Assembly (NCBI GenBank): GCA_023150935.1
Contig: JAKLJW010000017.1
Span: forward strand, 36,700 to 100,699
DNA: 64,000 bases
From: Candidatus Binatia bacterium
GTDB taxonomy: Bacteria > Desulfobacterota > Binatia > HRBIN30
Reading direction: 5' to 3'
Shown: piece by piece, positions 17,720-26,132 of the stretch
Layout: every line of letters starts with the position of its first letter
Position numbering within the stretch: position 1 is the first letter of the stretch
Program-made: the position numbers and the translations under genes
Notes under the pieces: generated by a model
Database searches by the model: none
What the model saw: only the letters and a program-made list of their open reading frames with translations
Told to the model about the DNA's origin: nothing

Positions 17720-19792
17720 ATGTCGATGCCCTCGAACCTGCGACCGCGCGAGAGCGCGCCGTTCCGTCTGGTCGCAGACTTCGCGCCCTGCGGCGACCAG
17801 CAAAAGGCCATCGACGAGCTGGTTGCCGGCATCGGCCGCGGCACCCGCCAGCAGGTCCTCCTCGGCGTAACGGGCTCGGGCAAGACCTTCACGATGGCCA
17901 ACGTGATCGCTCGCCTCGGCAAGCCGGCCCTGATCATGGCTCCGAACAAGACCCTTGCCGCGCAACTCTATAACGAACTCAAGGCGCTGTTCCCCGACAA
18001 CGCCGTCCGTTACTTCGTCAGCTACTACGACTATTACCAGCCCGAGGCGTACGTCCCGAGCACCGACACTTACATCGAGAAGGACGCGTCGATAAACGAC
18101 GAGATCGACAAGATGCGCCATTCGGCCACCAAGGCCCTGCTCGAACGCACCGACGTCCTGATCGTCGCCAGCGTCTCGTGCATCTACGGCCTCGGATCGC
18201 CGGAAGCGTACTTCGACATGCTGTTGTTCGTGGAGCGCGACAGCCGGCTCGACCGCGATTGCATCCTGCGCAAGCTGGTCGACATGCAGTACGAGCGCAA
18301 CGACTTCGACTTCCACCGCGGCACCTTCCGCGTCCGCGGCGACGTCGTCGAGGTATTTCCCGCCTACGAGGAGGCCCGCGCCATACGACTGGAGCTCTTC
18401 GGCGACACCATCGATGCCATCGCGGAGGTTGACCCGCTGCGTGGCCAGGTGCTCCGCCGTCTCGATCGGGTCGCCATCTACCCCGCCAGCCACTACGTAA
18501 CCAGCCGCGACCACCTGGAACGTGCCGTGGGCGCCATTCGGCGCGAACTGGCCGACCGCCTGCGCGCCTTGAAGGCGGCGGACAAGCTGCTCGAGGCCCA
18601 GCGCCTGGAACAGCGAACCATGTACGATCTCGAGCTGCTCAACGAGATGGGCTTTTGCCCCGGCATCGAGAACTACTCGCGTCACCTGACCGGCCGCGCC
18701 GCCGGCGACGCGCCACCCACCTTGTTGAACTACTTCCCTGACGACTGGCTCCTGTTCCTCGACGAGAGCCATGTGACCGTCCCGCAGATCGGCGGCATGT
18801 ATCGCGGCGATCGCGCGCGCAAGGAGACGCTGGTGGAATACGGCTTCCGCCTGCCCTCGGCGCTCGACAACCGCCCCCTCAATTTCGAGGAATTCGAGGC
18901 CCTGACTCGCGAGGTGATCTACGTCTCCGCGACCCCGGGCGACTACGAGCTGCGGCGCACCGCGGGCGTCGTTGTCGAGCAGCTCATCCGACCCACCGGG
19001 CTGATGGACCCCGAAATAGCGGTGCGCTCGGCGCGCGATCAGGTCGACAACCTGCTGGAAGAGATCCGCGTGCGCGTCGCCCGCAACGAGCGCGTGCTGG
19101 TCACCACGCTGACGAAAAAGATGGCCGAAGACCTCACCGACTACTATCGCGAACTCGGCCTGCGTGTTCGCTACCTGCACGCCGACGTCGAAACGCTCGA
19201 ACGAGTCGAACTCATCCGCGACCTGCGGCGCGGCGTGTTCGACGTCCTCGTCGGCATCAACCTGCTCCGCGAGGGACTGGACCTGCCCGAGGTTTCCCTG
19301 GTCGCCATCCTCGACGCCGACAAGGAAGGCTACCTGCGCTCGACGCGCTCTCTGATCCAGACCATCGGCCGGGCCGCGCGCAACGTCAACGGGACGGTGA
19401 TCATGTATGCTGACAAGATCACCGAATCGATGCGCCGCGCCATCGACGAAACCGACCGCCGGCGCGCGGTCCAGGCGGCCTACAACGCCGAGCACGGGAT
19501 CACGCCGCAGACCATACGGAAGGCGATCGCCGGTTCCTGGACCGAAACGGCCGAGGCCGACTACGTGGACCTAGCCACGATCGCCGAAGCCGAAGACGAG
19601 TACGTACCCCTGGCCGAGATCCCCGGCCGGGTCGCGGCCCTGCAGAAAGAGATGCGCGCCGCAGCGGCCGAACTCGATTTCGAGCGCGCCGCCGAGCTGC
19701 GCGACGAGATCCATCGTCTTCGCCAGCACGAACTGGCGGCCCGCGGCACGGCCCCCGCCGCTTCCCTTGACGCTTCCGAAGGCGGGCCGTAG
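17720..19792 (+). CDS. uvrB: excinuclease ABC subunit B
   Basis: About 690 residues. Motifs in order: [13 protein letters not shown] (Walker A), the beta-hairpin [112 protein letters not shown], and a C-terminal UVR motif ([26 protein letters not shown]) that binds UvrC. It verifies damage in nucleotide excision repair. ATG codons at 17705, 17720 and 17726 are all possible; none has a clear ribosome site. A dyad TGCTATACAGCA (17708-17719) lies directly before the middle ATG. Confidence 0.96.
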   Translation: MSMPSNLRPRESAPFRLVADFAPCGDQQKAIDELVAGIGRGTRQQVLLGVTGSGKTFTMANVIARLGKPALIMAPNKTLAAQLYNELKALFPDNAVRYFVSYYDYYQPEAYVPSTDTYIEKDASINDEIDKMRHSATKALLERTDVLIVASVSCIYGLGSPEAYFDMLLFVERDSRLDRDCILRKLVDMQYERNDFDFHRGTFRVRGDVVEVFPAYEEARAIRLELFGDTIDAIAEVDPLRGQVLRRLDRVAIYPASHYVTSRDHLERAVGAIRRELADRLRALKAADKLLEAQRLEQRTMYDLELLNEMGFCPGIENYSRHLTGRAAGDAPPTLLNYFPDDWLLFLDESHVTVPQIGGMYRGDRARKETLVEYGFRLPSALDNRPLNFEEFEALTREVIYVSATPGDYELRRTAGVVVEQLIRPTGLMDPEIAVRSARDQVDNLLEEIRVRVARNERVLVTTLTKKMAEDLTDYYRELGLRVRYLHADVETLERVELIRDLRRGVFDVLVGINLLREGLDLPEVSLVAILDADKEGYLRSTRSLIQTIGRAARNVNGTVIMYADKITESMRRAIDETDRRRAVQAAYNAEHGITPQTIRKAIAGSWTETAEADYVDLATIAEAEDEYVPLAEIPGRVAALQKEMRAAAAELDFERAAELRDEIHRLRQHELAARGTAPAASLDASEGGP

Positions 19793-19831
19793 AAAGCGCA
19801 GACAACAGAACCGCACGCTGAGAGGTGGGGC

Positions 19832-20293
19832 ATGAAGTTCCGACGAATTAACGGCACGCTGGCACTGACGTTGCTGTCGACCGTGGCAATGCCCGTTCCG
19901 GGCCGGGCGGACCCCGGCGTCGCCCCGGCAGGTGCGTCAAAGGTGCTGGCCGAACCCGGCGTCGCTGCCGACGTGACGGCCAAGTTCGAGACCTTCTGCA
20001 AGGAATGGATGGGTAAACTCGCCGCCCGCGAACGCGACAACGTCGCCAACATTAAATGGGACAAGCAGGCCGTCGGCGTGGTCGGAGCGTACACCGGCTA
20101 CAGTCAGGAACACACCTGCCTGCTGAAGTCGGGCACCGGCGCGGTCCCCATCGGCAAGATCGTGTACGTCGAAACCCGCTACGAAAAGAGCGGCAACACC
20201 CCCACGGAAGCCCGGGGCAGTGCGCCGAAGCCGATCGAGGCCGTCGAAGTCACGGAGATCTTCCGATACAAGAGCGGCAAGTGGGAATTCTGA
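19832..20293 (+). CDS. small exported protein of unknown function
   Basis: 153 residues. A signal peptide (1-26, LALTLLSTVAMPVPGRA) is followed by a compact domain with two cysteines (ETFCKEWMGKL and EHTCLLKSG) that could form a disulfide, then aromatic/charged strands (PIGKIVYVETRYEKSG, VEVTEIFRYKSGKWEF). GAGAGGTGGGG precedes the ATG. It lies 39 bases after uvrB, and its end overlaps the likely argH start. I do not recognise the family; a periplasmic location is predicted from the signal peptide. Confidence 0.75.
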   Translation: MKFRRINGTLALTLLSTVAMPVPGRADPGVAPAGASKVLAEPGVAADVTAKFETFCKEWMGKLAARERDNVANIKWDKQAVGVVGAYTGYSQEHTCLLKSGTGAVPIGKIVYVETRYEKSGNTPTEARGSAPKPIEAVEVTEIFRYKSGKWEF

Positions 20294-21663
20294 AGCCGCC
20301 ACGCAAGGCCTGGGCGGGTCGCATGACCGAGCCCACGGACCGTCGCGTCGAGGCCTTTACTACATCATATCCGATCGACTGCCGGCTGTACCCGTACGAC
20401 ATCGCCGGCAGCGTCGCCCATTGCCGGATGCTCGCCCGCCAGCGCATCATTCCGCCACGCGAGGCCAGGCGCATTGTCGCCGCCCTGCAAGAGATCTTGC
20501 GTGAACTCGACGGTGGCTCCTTCCCAACCGATCCGGCGGACGAGGACATTCATATGGCCATCGAGCGCCGCCTGATCGAGAAGGTCGGGCCCGTCGGTGG
20601 CAAGCTCCACACGGCGCGCAGCCGCAATGACCAGGTTGCCCTCGATCTGCGTTTGTTCATGCGCGCCGCCCTGAGCGAAATCGACCAGCGGCTCGTCGCC
20701 CTGCGGCGCGCCTTTGCCGCCCTCGCCACTCGCCATGCGGCTCTGGTCATGCCCGGGTACACGCACCTGCAGCCGGCACAACCGGTTCTGCTGGCGCACC
20801 ATCTCCTCGCCTATGCCACGATGCTGGAACGCGACCGCGAGCGGTTCCGGGACTGCGGCAACCGACTCAACGAGCTGCCGCTCGGTTCGGGGGCCCTTGC
20901 CGGCACCACCTTTCCGATCGACCGCGAGTTCGTGGCGCGCGAACTCGGCTTCGCGCGCCTCAGCACTAACAGCATGGACGCGGTCAGCGACCGCGACTTC
21001 GCCCTCGAGTTTCTCGCCGCCGCCGCCATCCTCGGCGTCCACCTGAGCCGCTTCGCGGAGGACCTGATCCTCTGGTGTTCGCAGGAGTTCGGGTTCGTCG
21101 AGCTGCCGGACGCCTTCGCCACCGGCAGCTCGATAATGCCGCAGAAGAAAAACCCCGACGTAGCCGAGCTGGTCCGCGGCAAGAGCGGCCGCCTCAACGG
21201 TAACCTGGTGGCTCTTCTGACCACGCTCAAAGGCTTGCCGCTGACATACAACCGCGACCTCCAGGAGGACAAGCAGCCGGTGTTCGACACCGTCGATACG
21301 GTGTCCGCCTGTCTCGCGGTGCTCGCCGCGATGGTGCCGAAGCTGCGCTTCAACCGCGAGCGCCTGCAAGCCGCGGCAACGCGCGGCTTCACGCTGGCCA
21401 CCGAGTTGGCGGACTACCTGAGCACCAGGGGAGTACCGTTCCGCGAGGCTCACGGCATCGTCGGCGAAATCGTCCGTCATTGCCTGACCACCGGCAGGCA
21501 ACTGCAGGACCTCGATGTCAAGGAGTTGCAGGGCTTTTCCCCGCGCTTTGCCCCCGACGTACGGGCCTGGCTCTCCGCGGAGGCTGCCGTGGCACGCCGC
21601 CGGGCACCGGGCGGCACGGCGCCGGAGAACGTCAGGAAGCAACTGCGGAGGCTGGCGAAGTGA
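20281..21663 (+). CDS. argH: argininosuccinate lyase
   Basis: About 460 residues from the GTG at 20281. Catalytic and signature segments: LHTARSRNDQVALDLRLF, GYTHLQPAQPVLLAHH, LPLGSGALAGTTFPIDR, STNSMDAVSDRDF, and the fumarase-superfamily signature GSSIMPQKKNPDVAEL with the flexible-loop Ser. It splits argininosuccinate to arginine and fumarate. The ATG at 20323 would drop the family's N-terminal K-W-x-GR element, here KAWAGRMTEPTD, so the upstream GTG, overlapping the previous gene by 13 bases, is preferred. It is the first gene of a tightly packed block running to dapA. Confidence 0.94.
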   Translation: MGILKPPRKAWAGRMTEPTDRRVEAFTTSYPIDCRLYPYDIAGSVAHCRMLARQRIIPPREARRIVAALQEILRELDGGSFPTDPADEDIHMAIERRLIEKVGPVGGKLHTARSRNDQVALDLRLFMRAALSEIDQRLVALRRAFAALATRHAALVMPGYTHLQPAQPVLLAHHLLAYATMLERDRERFRDCGNRLNELPLGSGALAGTTFPIDREFVARELGFARLSTNSMDAVSDRDFALEFLAAAAILGVHLSRFAEDLILWCSQEFGFVELPDAFATGSSIMPQKKNPDVAELVRGKSGRLNGNLVALLTTLKGLPLTYNRDLQEDKQPVFDTVDTVSACLAVLAAMVPKLRFNRERLQAAATRGFTLATELADYLSTRGVPFREAHGIVGEIVRHCLTTGRQLQDLDVKELQGFSPRFAPDVRAWLSAEAAVARRRAPGGTAPENVRKQLRRLAK

Positions 21664-22154
21664 GCCCACTCGCAAAGCGCCGGCGAGCCGGATGGGGCCT
21701 GTTGCCGATCGCGATCCTGGGCGCCGTCGCGGCCTGCGGCCGGAAGGGCGCGCCGCGGCCCCCGCAAGATGTCGTGCCGGCCTCGATTACCGACCTCACG
21801 GCGACCCAGACTCCAACCGGTATCGAACTCGCCTGGTCACGGCCGACAACGTTCGCAGACGGCAAGCGTTTGCAGGAACTCGCCGGATTCGCGGTCGACC
21901 GCTGGACCGAGGTCGGCGCCGACGCGCCGCCCGGACGACTGGCCGAACTCCCCGTCACCGACCGCGAGCGCTTCCGCAAGATCAAACGTTTCGTCTATCT
22001 CGACACCACCACGATCGTGGGGATCTCCTACCGCTATCGGGTTGTGTCTTATACGGACGACGGTTACGTTAGCGGCCCGTCCAACCTGGTGGCAATCACC
22101 CGGCATGCGGGAGGGCAAGGTCCGGATGCATCACTTCCACCGCCGCAACGGTGA
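21660..22154 (+). CDS. LptM/LppL-like lipoprotein with fibronectin type III-like domain
   Basis: 164 residues. A lipoprotein signal (about 10-27) ends at the lipobox-like AVAAC, with Cys followed by GRKGAPRPPQ. The 'CGxKGxxxxP' start is typical of the small LptM/LppL lipoproteins found beside lysA/dapF in proteobacteria. Here it is extended by a domain of about 110 residues (ITDLTATQTPTGIELAWSRP ... YRYRVVSYTDDGYVSGPSNLV) with a fibronectin III pattern. The GTG start overlaps the argH stop (GTGA) and GGAGG lies about 9 bases upstream. It overlaps lysA by 29 bases. An outer-membrane, periplasm-facing location is inferred. Confidence 0.8.
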   Translation: MSPLAKRRRAGWGLLPIAILGAVAACGRKGAPRPPQDVVPASITDLTATQTPTGIELAWSRPTTFADGKRLQELAGFAVDRWTEVGADAPPGRLAELPVTDRERFRKIKRFVYLDTTTIVGISYRYRVVSYTDDGYVSGPSNLVAITRHAGGQGPDASLPPPQR

Positions 22155-23382
22155 GCTGTACGCCGAAGACGTACCCGTGCGGGAGATCGCGGCGCACCTC
22201 GGCACGCCCTGCTACGTCTACAGCCTGGCCACGCTGCGGCGGCACTTCCGCGTCTTCGACGAGGCCTTCGAGGCGATCGATCATGTCGTCTGCTTCTCGG
22301 TCAAAGCGAATTCGAACCTCGCGGTACTGCGTACCTTCGTCAACGAAGGCGGCGGTTTCGACATTGTCTCGGGCGGCGAGCTCTTCCGCGCCCTGCGCGC
22401 GGGAGCCGATCCGGCCAAGATCGTCTTCTCGGGCGTCGGCAAATCGCGCGATGAGATCCGGGCCGCTCTCGCCGCCGGCATTCTGATGTTCAACGTCGAA
22501 TCGCCCGGGGAATTGGACGCGATTAGCGACGTGGCTGCCGCCATGAAGCGTCAGGCAAGGGTTGCGCTGCGCGTCAACCCGGATGTCGATCCACAGACGC
22601 ACCCGTATATCTCGACGGGCCTCAAAAAGAGCAAGTTCGGCATCCACATTCAGCGCTCGCTCGAAGACTACCGTCGCGCGCGCTCCCTCCCTTACGTCGA
22701 GGTCGTCGGCATCGACTGCCACATCGGGTCGCAGTTGACCACGGTCCCGCCGTTCGTCGACGCTCTGCAACGCATCCGCGAACTGGCCGAGCGGCTGCGC
22801 GGCGAGGACTTCGACATCCGCTTCATCGACATGGGGGGTGGTCTGGGCATCACCTACAATGACGAACATCCACCCCAGCCGCGCGAGTACGCCACGGCGA
22901 TCGTCGAGGGTCTGCGCGGCCTCGACGTAACGCTCATCCTGGAGCCCGGTCGCGTCATCGCCGGTAACGCCGGCATGCTGCTGACGCGCGTGCTCTACCT
23001 CAAGGGCACCGACGAGAAGAACTTCGTCGTCGTCGATAGCGGCATGAACGACCTCATCCGCCCCGCCCTGTACGGATCCTTCCAGGCCGTCGAACCGGCC
23101 CTGCTGCGCAACGGCGAAGGCTTCACCGCCGACGTCGTCGGCCCGGTGTGCGAGAGCGGCGACTTCCTCGCCAAGGACCGCCGTCTGCCGGCAATCGAGC
23201 CCGGGGATCTGTTGGCCGTGATGAGCGCCGGCGCCTACGGTTTTGTCATGTCGTCGAATTACAACACTCGCCCCCGTCCTCCCGAGGTTCTCGTCGCCGG
23301 CAGCGAGATTCACGTAATCCGCGCCCGCGAGACGGAGGAGGATCTGGTACGCGGCGAAACCATCCCGGCGTTCCTGCAATGA
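22126..23382 (+). CDS. lysA: diaminopimelate decarboxylase
   Basis: 418 residues. PLP-binding Lys lies in FSVKANSNLAVL, followed by GFDIVSGGELFRAL, GIDCHIGSQLT, FIDMGGGLGI, EPGRVIAGNAG, and the C-terminal GPVCESGDFLAKDR and SAGAYGFVMSSNYN. It converts meso-diaminopimelate to lysine. The ATG at 22126 has GGGAGG about 16 bases upstream; an ATG at 22105 is an alternative. It overlaps the lipoprotein gene and ends in an ATGA overlap with dapF, so the block is translationally coupled. Confidence 0.95.
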   Translation: MHHFHRRNGELYAEDVPVREIAAHLGTPCYVYSLATLRRHFRVFDEAFEAIDHVVCFSVKANSNLAVLRTFVNEGGGFDIVSGGELFRALRAGADPAKIVFSGVGKSRDEIRAALAAGILMFNVESPGELDAISDVAAAMKRQARVALRVNPDVDPQTHPYISTGLKKSKFGIHIQRSLEDYRRARSLPYVEVVGIDCHIGSQLTTVPPFVDALQRIRELAERLRGEDFDIRFIDMGGGLGITYNDEHPPQPREYATAIVEGLRGLDVTLILEPGRVIAGNAGMLLTRVLYLKGTDEKNFVVVDSGMNDLIRPALYGSFQAVEPALLRNGEGFTADVVGPVCESGDFLAKDRRLPAIEPGDLLAVMSAGAYGFVMSSNYNTRPRPPEVLVAGSEIHVIRARETEEDLVRGETIPAFLQ

Positions 23383-24242
23383 CGAGGGACACCCTGCGTT
23401 TCACCAAGATGCACGGGATCGGCAACGATTACGTGTACGTCGACTGTTTCTCGCAAACCGTGCCCGATCCGGCGGCGCTGGCTCGGCGCGTGAGTCCCCG
23501 GCGCACCGGTATCGGGGCCGACGGCGTCATCCTGATCTGCCCTTCGAGCGTCGCGGATGCGCGCATGGAGATGTACAACGCCGACGGCAGTCGAGGAGAG
23601 ATGTGCGGCAACGGCATTCGTTGCGTGGCGCGCTACCTGTACGACCACGGCATCGCGCCGCGGTCGCCGCTGCGCATCGAGACCGACGCCGACGTTAAGA
23701 CCCTCGAACTGAAGCTCGCCGGAAACCGCGTGCAGGCAATCACCGTCGACATGGGCGAGCCGATCCTCGACGGACCATACATTCCCGTGGCGGCGGAGGG
23801 TCGCGTCGTCGATGCACCGCTGCGGGTCGCCAACAGCGAGTATCGCGTCACCTGCATATCGATGGGCAATCCACACTGCGTCGTGTTCACTACCGGCATC
23901 GAACGCCTCGATCTGGCCACGCTCGGTCCGGCTTTCGAACAGCATCCCTTCTTCCCCAGGCGCGTGAACACCGAATTCGTCGATGTGGTCGGCGCCGACG
24001 AGGTGCGCATGCGGGTCTGGGAGCGCGGCTCGGGTGAGACGGCAGCTTGCGGTACCGGTGCGTGCGCCGTCGTTGTGGCAGGAGTGCTGACCGGCCGCTG
24101 CGCGCGGTCGACGCTCGTCCACCTGACAGGCGGCGACCTGCGAATTGAGTGGCGCGAAAGCGACAACCACGTCCTCATGACCGGGCCGGCCGAGGAAGTG
24201 TTCAGCGGCGAGATTCAGCTTCGAGAGGTGCCCAATGTTTAG
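23379..24242 (+). CDS. dapF: diaminopimelate epimerase
   Basis: 287 residues. Both catalytic cysteines are visible: the first in EMCGNGIRCVARYL, the second in TAACGTGACAVVVA. Other landmarks are FTKMHGIGNDYVYVD at the N terminus, YNADGSRGEMCGNG and SMGNPHCVVF. It interconverts LL- and meso-diaminopimelate. The ATG overlaps the lysA stop and the end overlaps dapA by 8 bases. Confidence 0.96.
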   Translation: MTRDTLRFTKMHGIGNDYVYVDCFSQTVPDPAALARRVSPRRTGIGADGVILICPSSVADARMEMYNADGSRGEMCGNGIRCVARYLYDHGIAPRSPLRIETDADVKTLELKLAGNRVQAITVDMGEPILDGPYIPVAAEGRVVDAPLRVANSEYRVTCISMGNPHCVVFTTGIERLDLATLGPAFEQHPFFPRRVNTEFVDVVGADEVRMRVWERGSGETAACGTGACAVVVAGVLTGRCARSTLVHLTGGDLRIEWRESDNHVLMTGPAEEVFSGEIQLREVPNV

Positions 24243-25107
24243 TGGCTCGATGACGGCAATCGTCACTCCATTCCGCAACGGCGAGGTCGATACCGAAGCG
24301 CTCGACCGCTTGATCGAGTTCCAGCTCGCCAACGGCACGTCGGCCATCGTGCCGTGCGGCAGCACCGGCGAGTCGGCAACCCTCAGCCACCGTGAGCACG
24401 CCGACATCGTGCGCTTCGTAGTCCGGGTAGTGCGGGGTCGCGTACCCGTGATCGCCGGTACCGGGTCCAACTCTACGACCGAGGCGATCGAGCTGACGTG
24501 CGCCGCCAAGGAAGCCGGGGCGAGCGCGTCGCTCCTGATCTCGCCCTACTACAACAAGCCGACGCAGGAAGGCATCTATCGGCACTACAAGGCCATTGCC
24601 GATGCCGCTCGCTACCCCTTGATCGTCTACAACATCCCCGGACGCACCGGCATGAAAATCGAAGCCACGACGATCGCGCGCCTCGCCGAGCTCGAGTACA
24701 TCGTGGGCCTGAAGGAATCTACCGGCTCGCTCGACGAAGTGCAGGAGTGCATCCGCCTGACCGACGGACGCATCGACGTCTACAGCGGCGACGACTCGCT
24801 GACCCTGCCGATCGTGGCCGTCGGCGGCACCGGCGTGATCTCGGTCGTGGCCAACATCCTGCCGAGGCAGAGTGCCGACCTGGTCAGAGCGGCGATCGAA
24901 GGCGACTATGACACCGCGCGGCGACTGAACTACCAGATGCTGCCGTTGATCCGTGCCCTGTTCCTCGAAACCAACCCGATTCCCGTCAAGGCGGCGCTGG
25001 CGATGATGGAGTACTGCCGCGACGAACTGCGCCTGCCCCTGGTTCCGATGACCGATGGCGCCCGCGCCAGGCTGCGCGGTGTGATGCAGTCGTACGGGTT
25101 GATCTAG
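24235..25107 (+). CDS. dapA: 4-hydroxy-tetrahydrodipicolinate synthase
   Basis: 290 residues, an (alpha/beta)8 barrel. Signatures: SMTAIVTPF, VPCGSTGESATLSHREH, GTGSNSTTEAIELT, SPYYNKPTQEGIYRHY (active-site Tyr), VYNIPGRTG, Schiff-base Lys in IVGLKESTG, SGDDSLTLPIVAVGGTGVISV. It condenses pyruvate with aspartate semialdehyde, the committed step to lysine and diaminopimelate. Confidence 0.96.
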   Translation: MFSGSMTAIVTPFRNGEVDTEALDRLIEFQLANGTSAIVPCGSTGESATLSHREHADIVRFVVRVVRGRVPVIAGTGSNSTTEAIELTCAAKEAGASASLLISPYYNKPTQEGIYRHYKAIADAARYPLIVYNIPGRTGMKIEATTIARLAELEYIVGLKESTGSLDEVQECIRLTDGRIDVYSGDDSLTLPIVAVGGTGVISVVANILPRQSADLVRAAIEGDYDTARRLNYQMLPLIRALFLETNPIPVKAALAMMEYCRDELRLPLVPMTDGARARLRGVMQSYGLI

Positions 25108-25261
25108 CGGACGACCGTCCGGCGGGAACCGACGCCGGAGACCGACCCCGCGCCGTGTTCACCTGCGTTAGTTCGTGCCCCGCCTCTCCCGCCCCGCGTC
25201 GCATCCGGCTTCGATACCCGGGCGCCGCGGCGGGCGAAGCGGCCACAACGAAGGAGCACCG

Positions 25262-26065
25262 ATGCCAACGCGAATGATCGTCTGCGGTGCGGCTGGCCGC
25301 ATGGGCAGAATGCTGGTGACGTTGATCGCGCAGAATCCCGCCGCGGTGCTGGCCGGTGCCATCGAAGTGCCCGGGCATGGAAGCCTCGGCGCCGATGCCG
25401 GCACGCTCGCCGGCGTCGCGCCGCAACACGTGGCAATCGCCGACCGTCTCGCCGCGGCGGCCGGACCGGATACGGTGATCCTCGATTTCACGAATGCCGA
25501 GGCTGCCCTCGCCAATCTGCGCACGGCGGTGGATTGCGGCAGTGCGATGGTAATCGGATCGACCGGGTTCTCGGCGGCGCAGCAGTCGGAGATCGACGCC
25601 CTGGCGCCGCGCATTCGCAGCGTGGTGGCGGCGAACATGAGCGTCGGCATCACGGTCCTGCACCGCCTGATTCAGGCGGCAGCTACGACGTTGGGTCCCG
25701 ACTTCGATGCGGAGATTGTCGAAATGCACCACCGCCTCAAGGTGGACGCTCCGAGCGGAACCGCACTGGCTCTGGCGCGCACCCTGGCCGCCGCCTCCGG
25801 TCTAACCTTTCCCGACGACATCGTCTCGGCGCGCGCCGGCGTAATCGGCAAGCGCACCGACCGCGAGATCGGCGTCATGGCCCTGCGGGGCGGGGATGTG
25901 GTGGGCGATCACACGGTGATCTTCGCCGGTTCCGGCGAGCGCATCGAGCTGACGCACCGCGCCCACAGCCGCGAATGCCTCGCCCGCGGCGCGGTGCGGG
26001 CGGCGCTATGGATCGCCGGCCAGCCCGTAGGTCGTTACGGCATGGCCGATGTGCTCGGGCTGTGA
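25262..26065 (+). CDS. dapB: 4-hydroxy-tetrahydrodipicolinate reductase
   Basis: 267 residues. The Rossmann motif is CGAAGRMGRML at the N terminus; then DFTNAEAAL, GSTGFS and ANMSVGI, and the active-site EMHHRLKVDAPSGTAL with the HH...K...SGT pattern. AAGGAG lies 7 bases before the ATG at 25262. It sits 154 bases after dapA, so it may have its own promoter. It completes a local argH-lipoprotein-lysA-dapF-dapA-dapB block; the intermediate transaminase steps are not adjacent. Confidence 0.95.
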   Translation: MPTRMIVCGAAGRMGRMLVTLIAQNPAAVLAGAIEVPGHGSLGADAGTLAGVAPQHVAIADRLAAAAGPDTVILDFTNAEAALANLRTAVDCGSAMVIGSTGFSAAQQSEIDALAPRIRSVVAANMSVGITVLHRLIQAAATTLGPDFDAEIVEMHHRLKVDAPSGTALALARTLAAASGLTFPDDIVSARAGVIGKRTDREIGVMALRGGDVVGDHTVIFAGSGERIELTHRAHSRECLARGAVRAALWIAGQPVGRYGMADVLGL

Positions 26066-26132
26066 ACCGCCCCGCCTGATCGGAGCCGCACGCAACAACT
26101 CGGCAAGGCAAGTCGACCGGCGAAGCCGCGGA

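Noticed and set aside
17561..19495. 644-codon minus-strand frame opposite uvrB
   Set aside because: Antisense shadow of a clearly coding uvrB; no domain or ribosome site.
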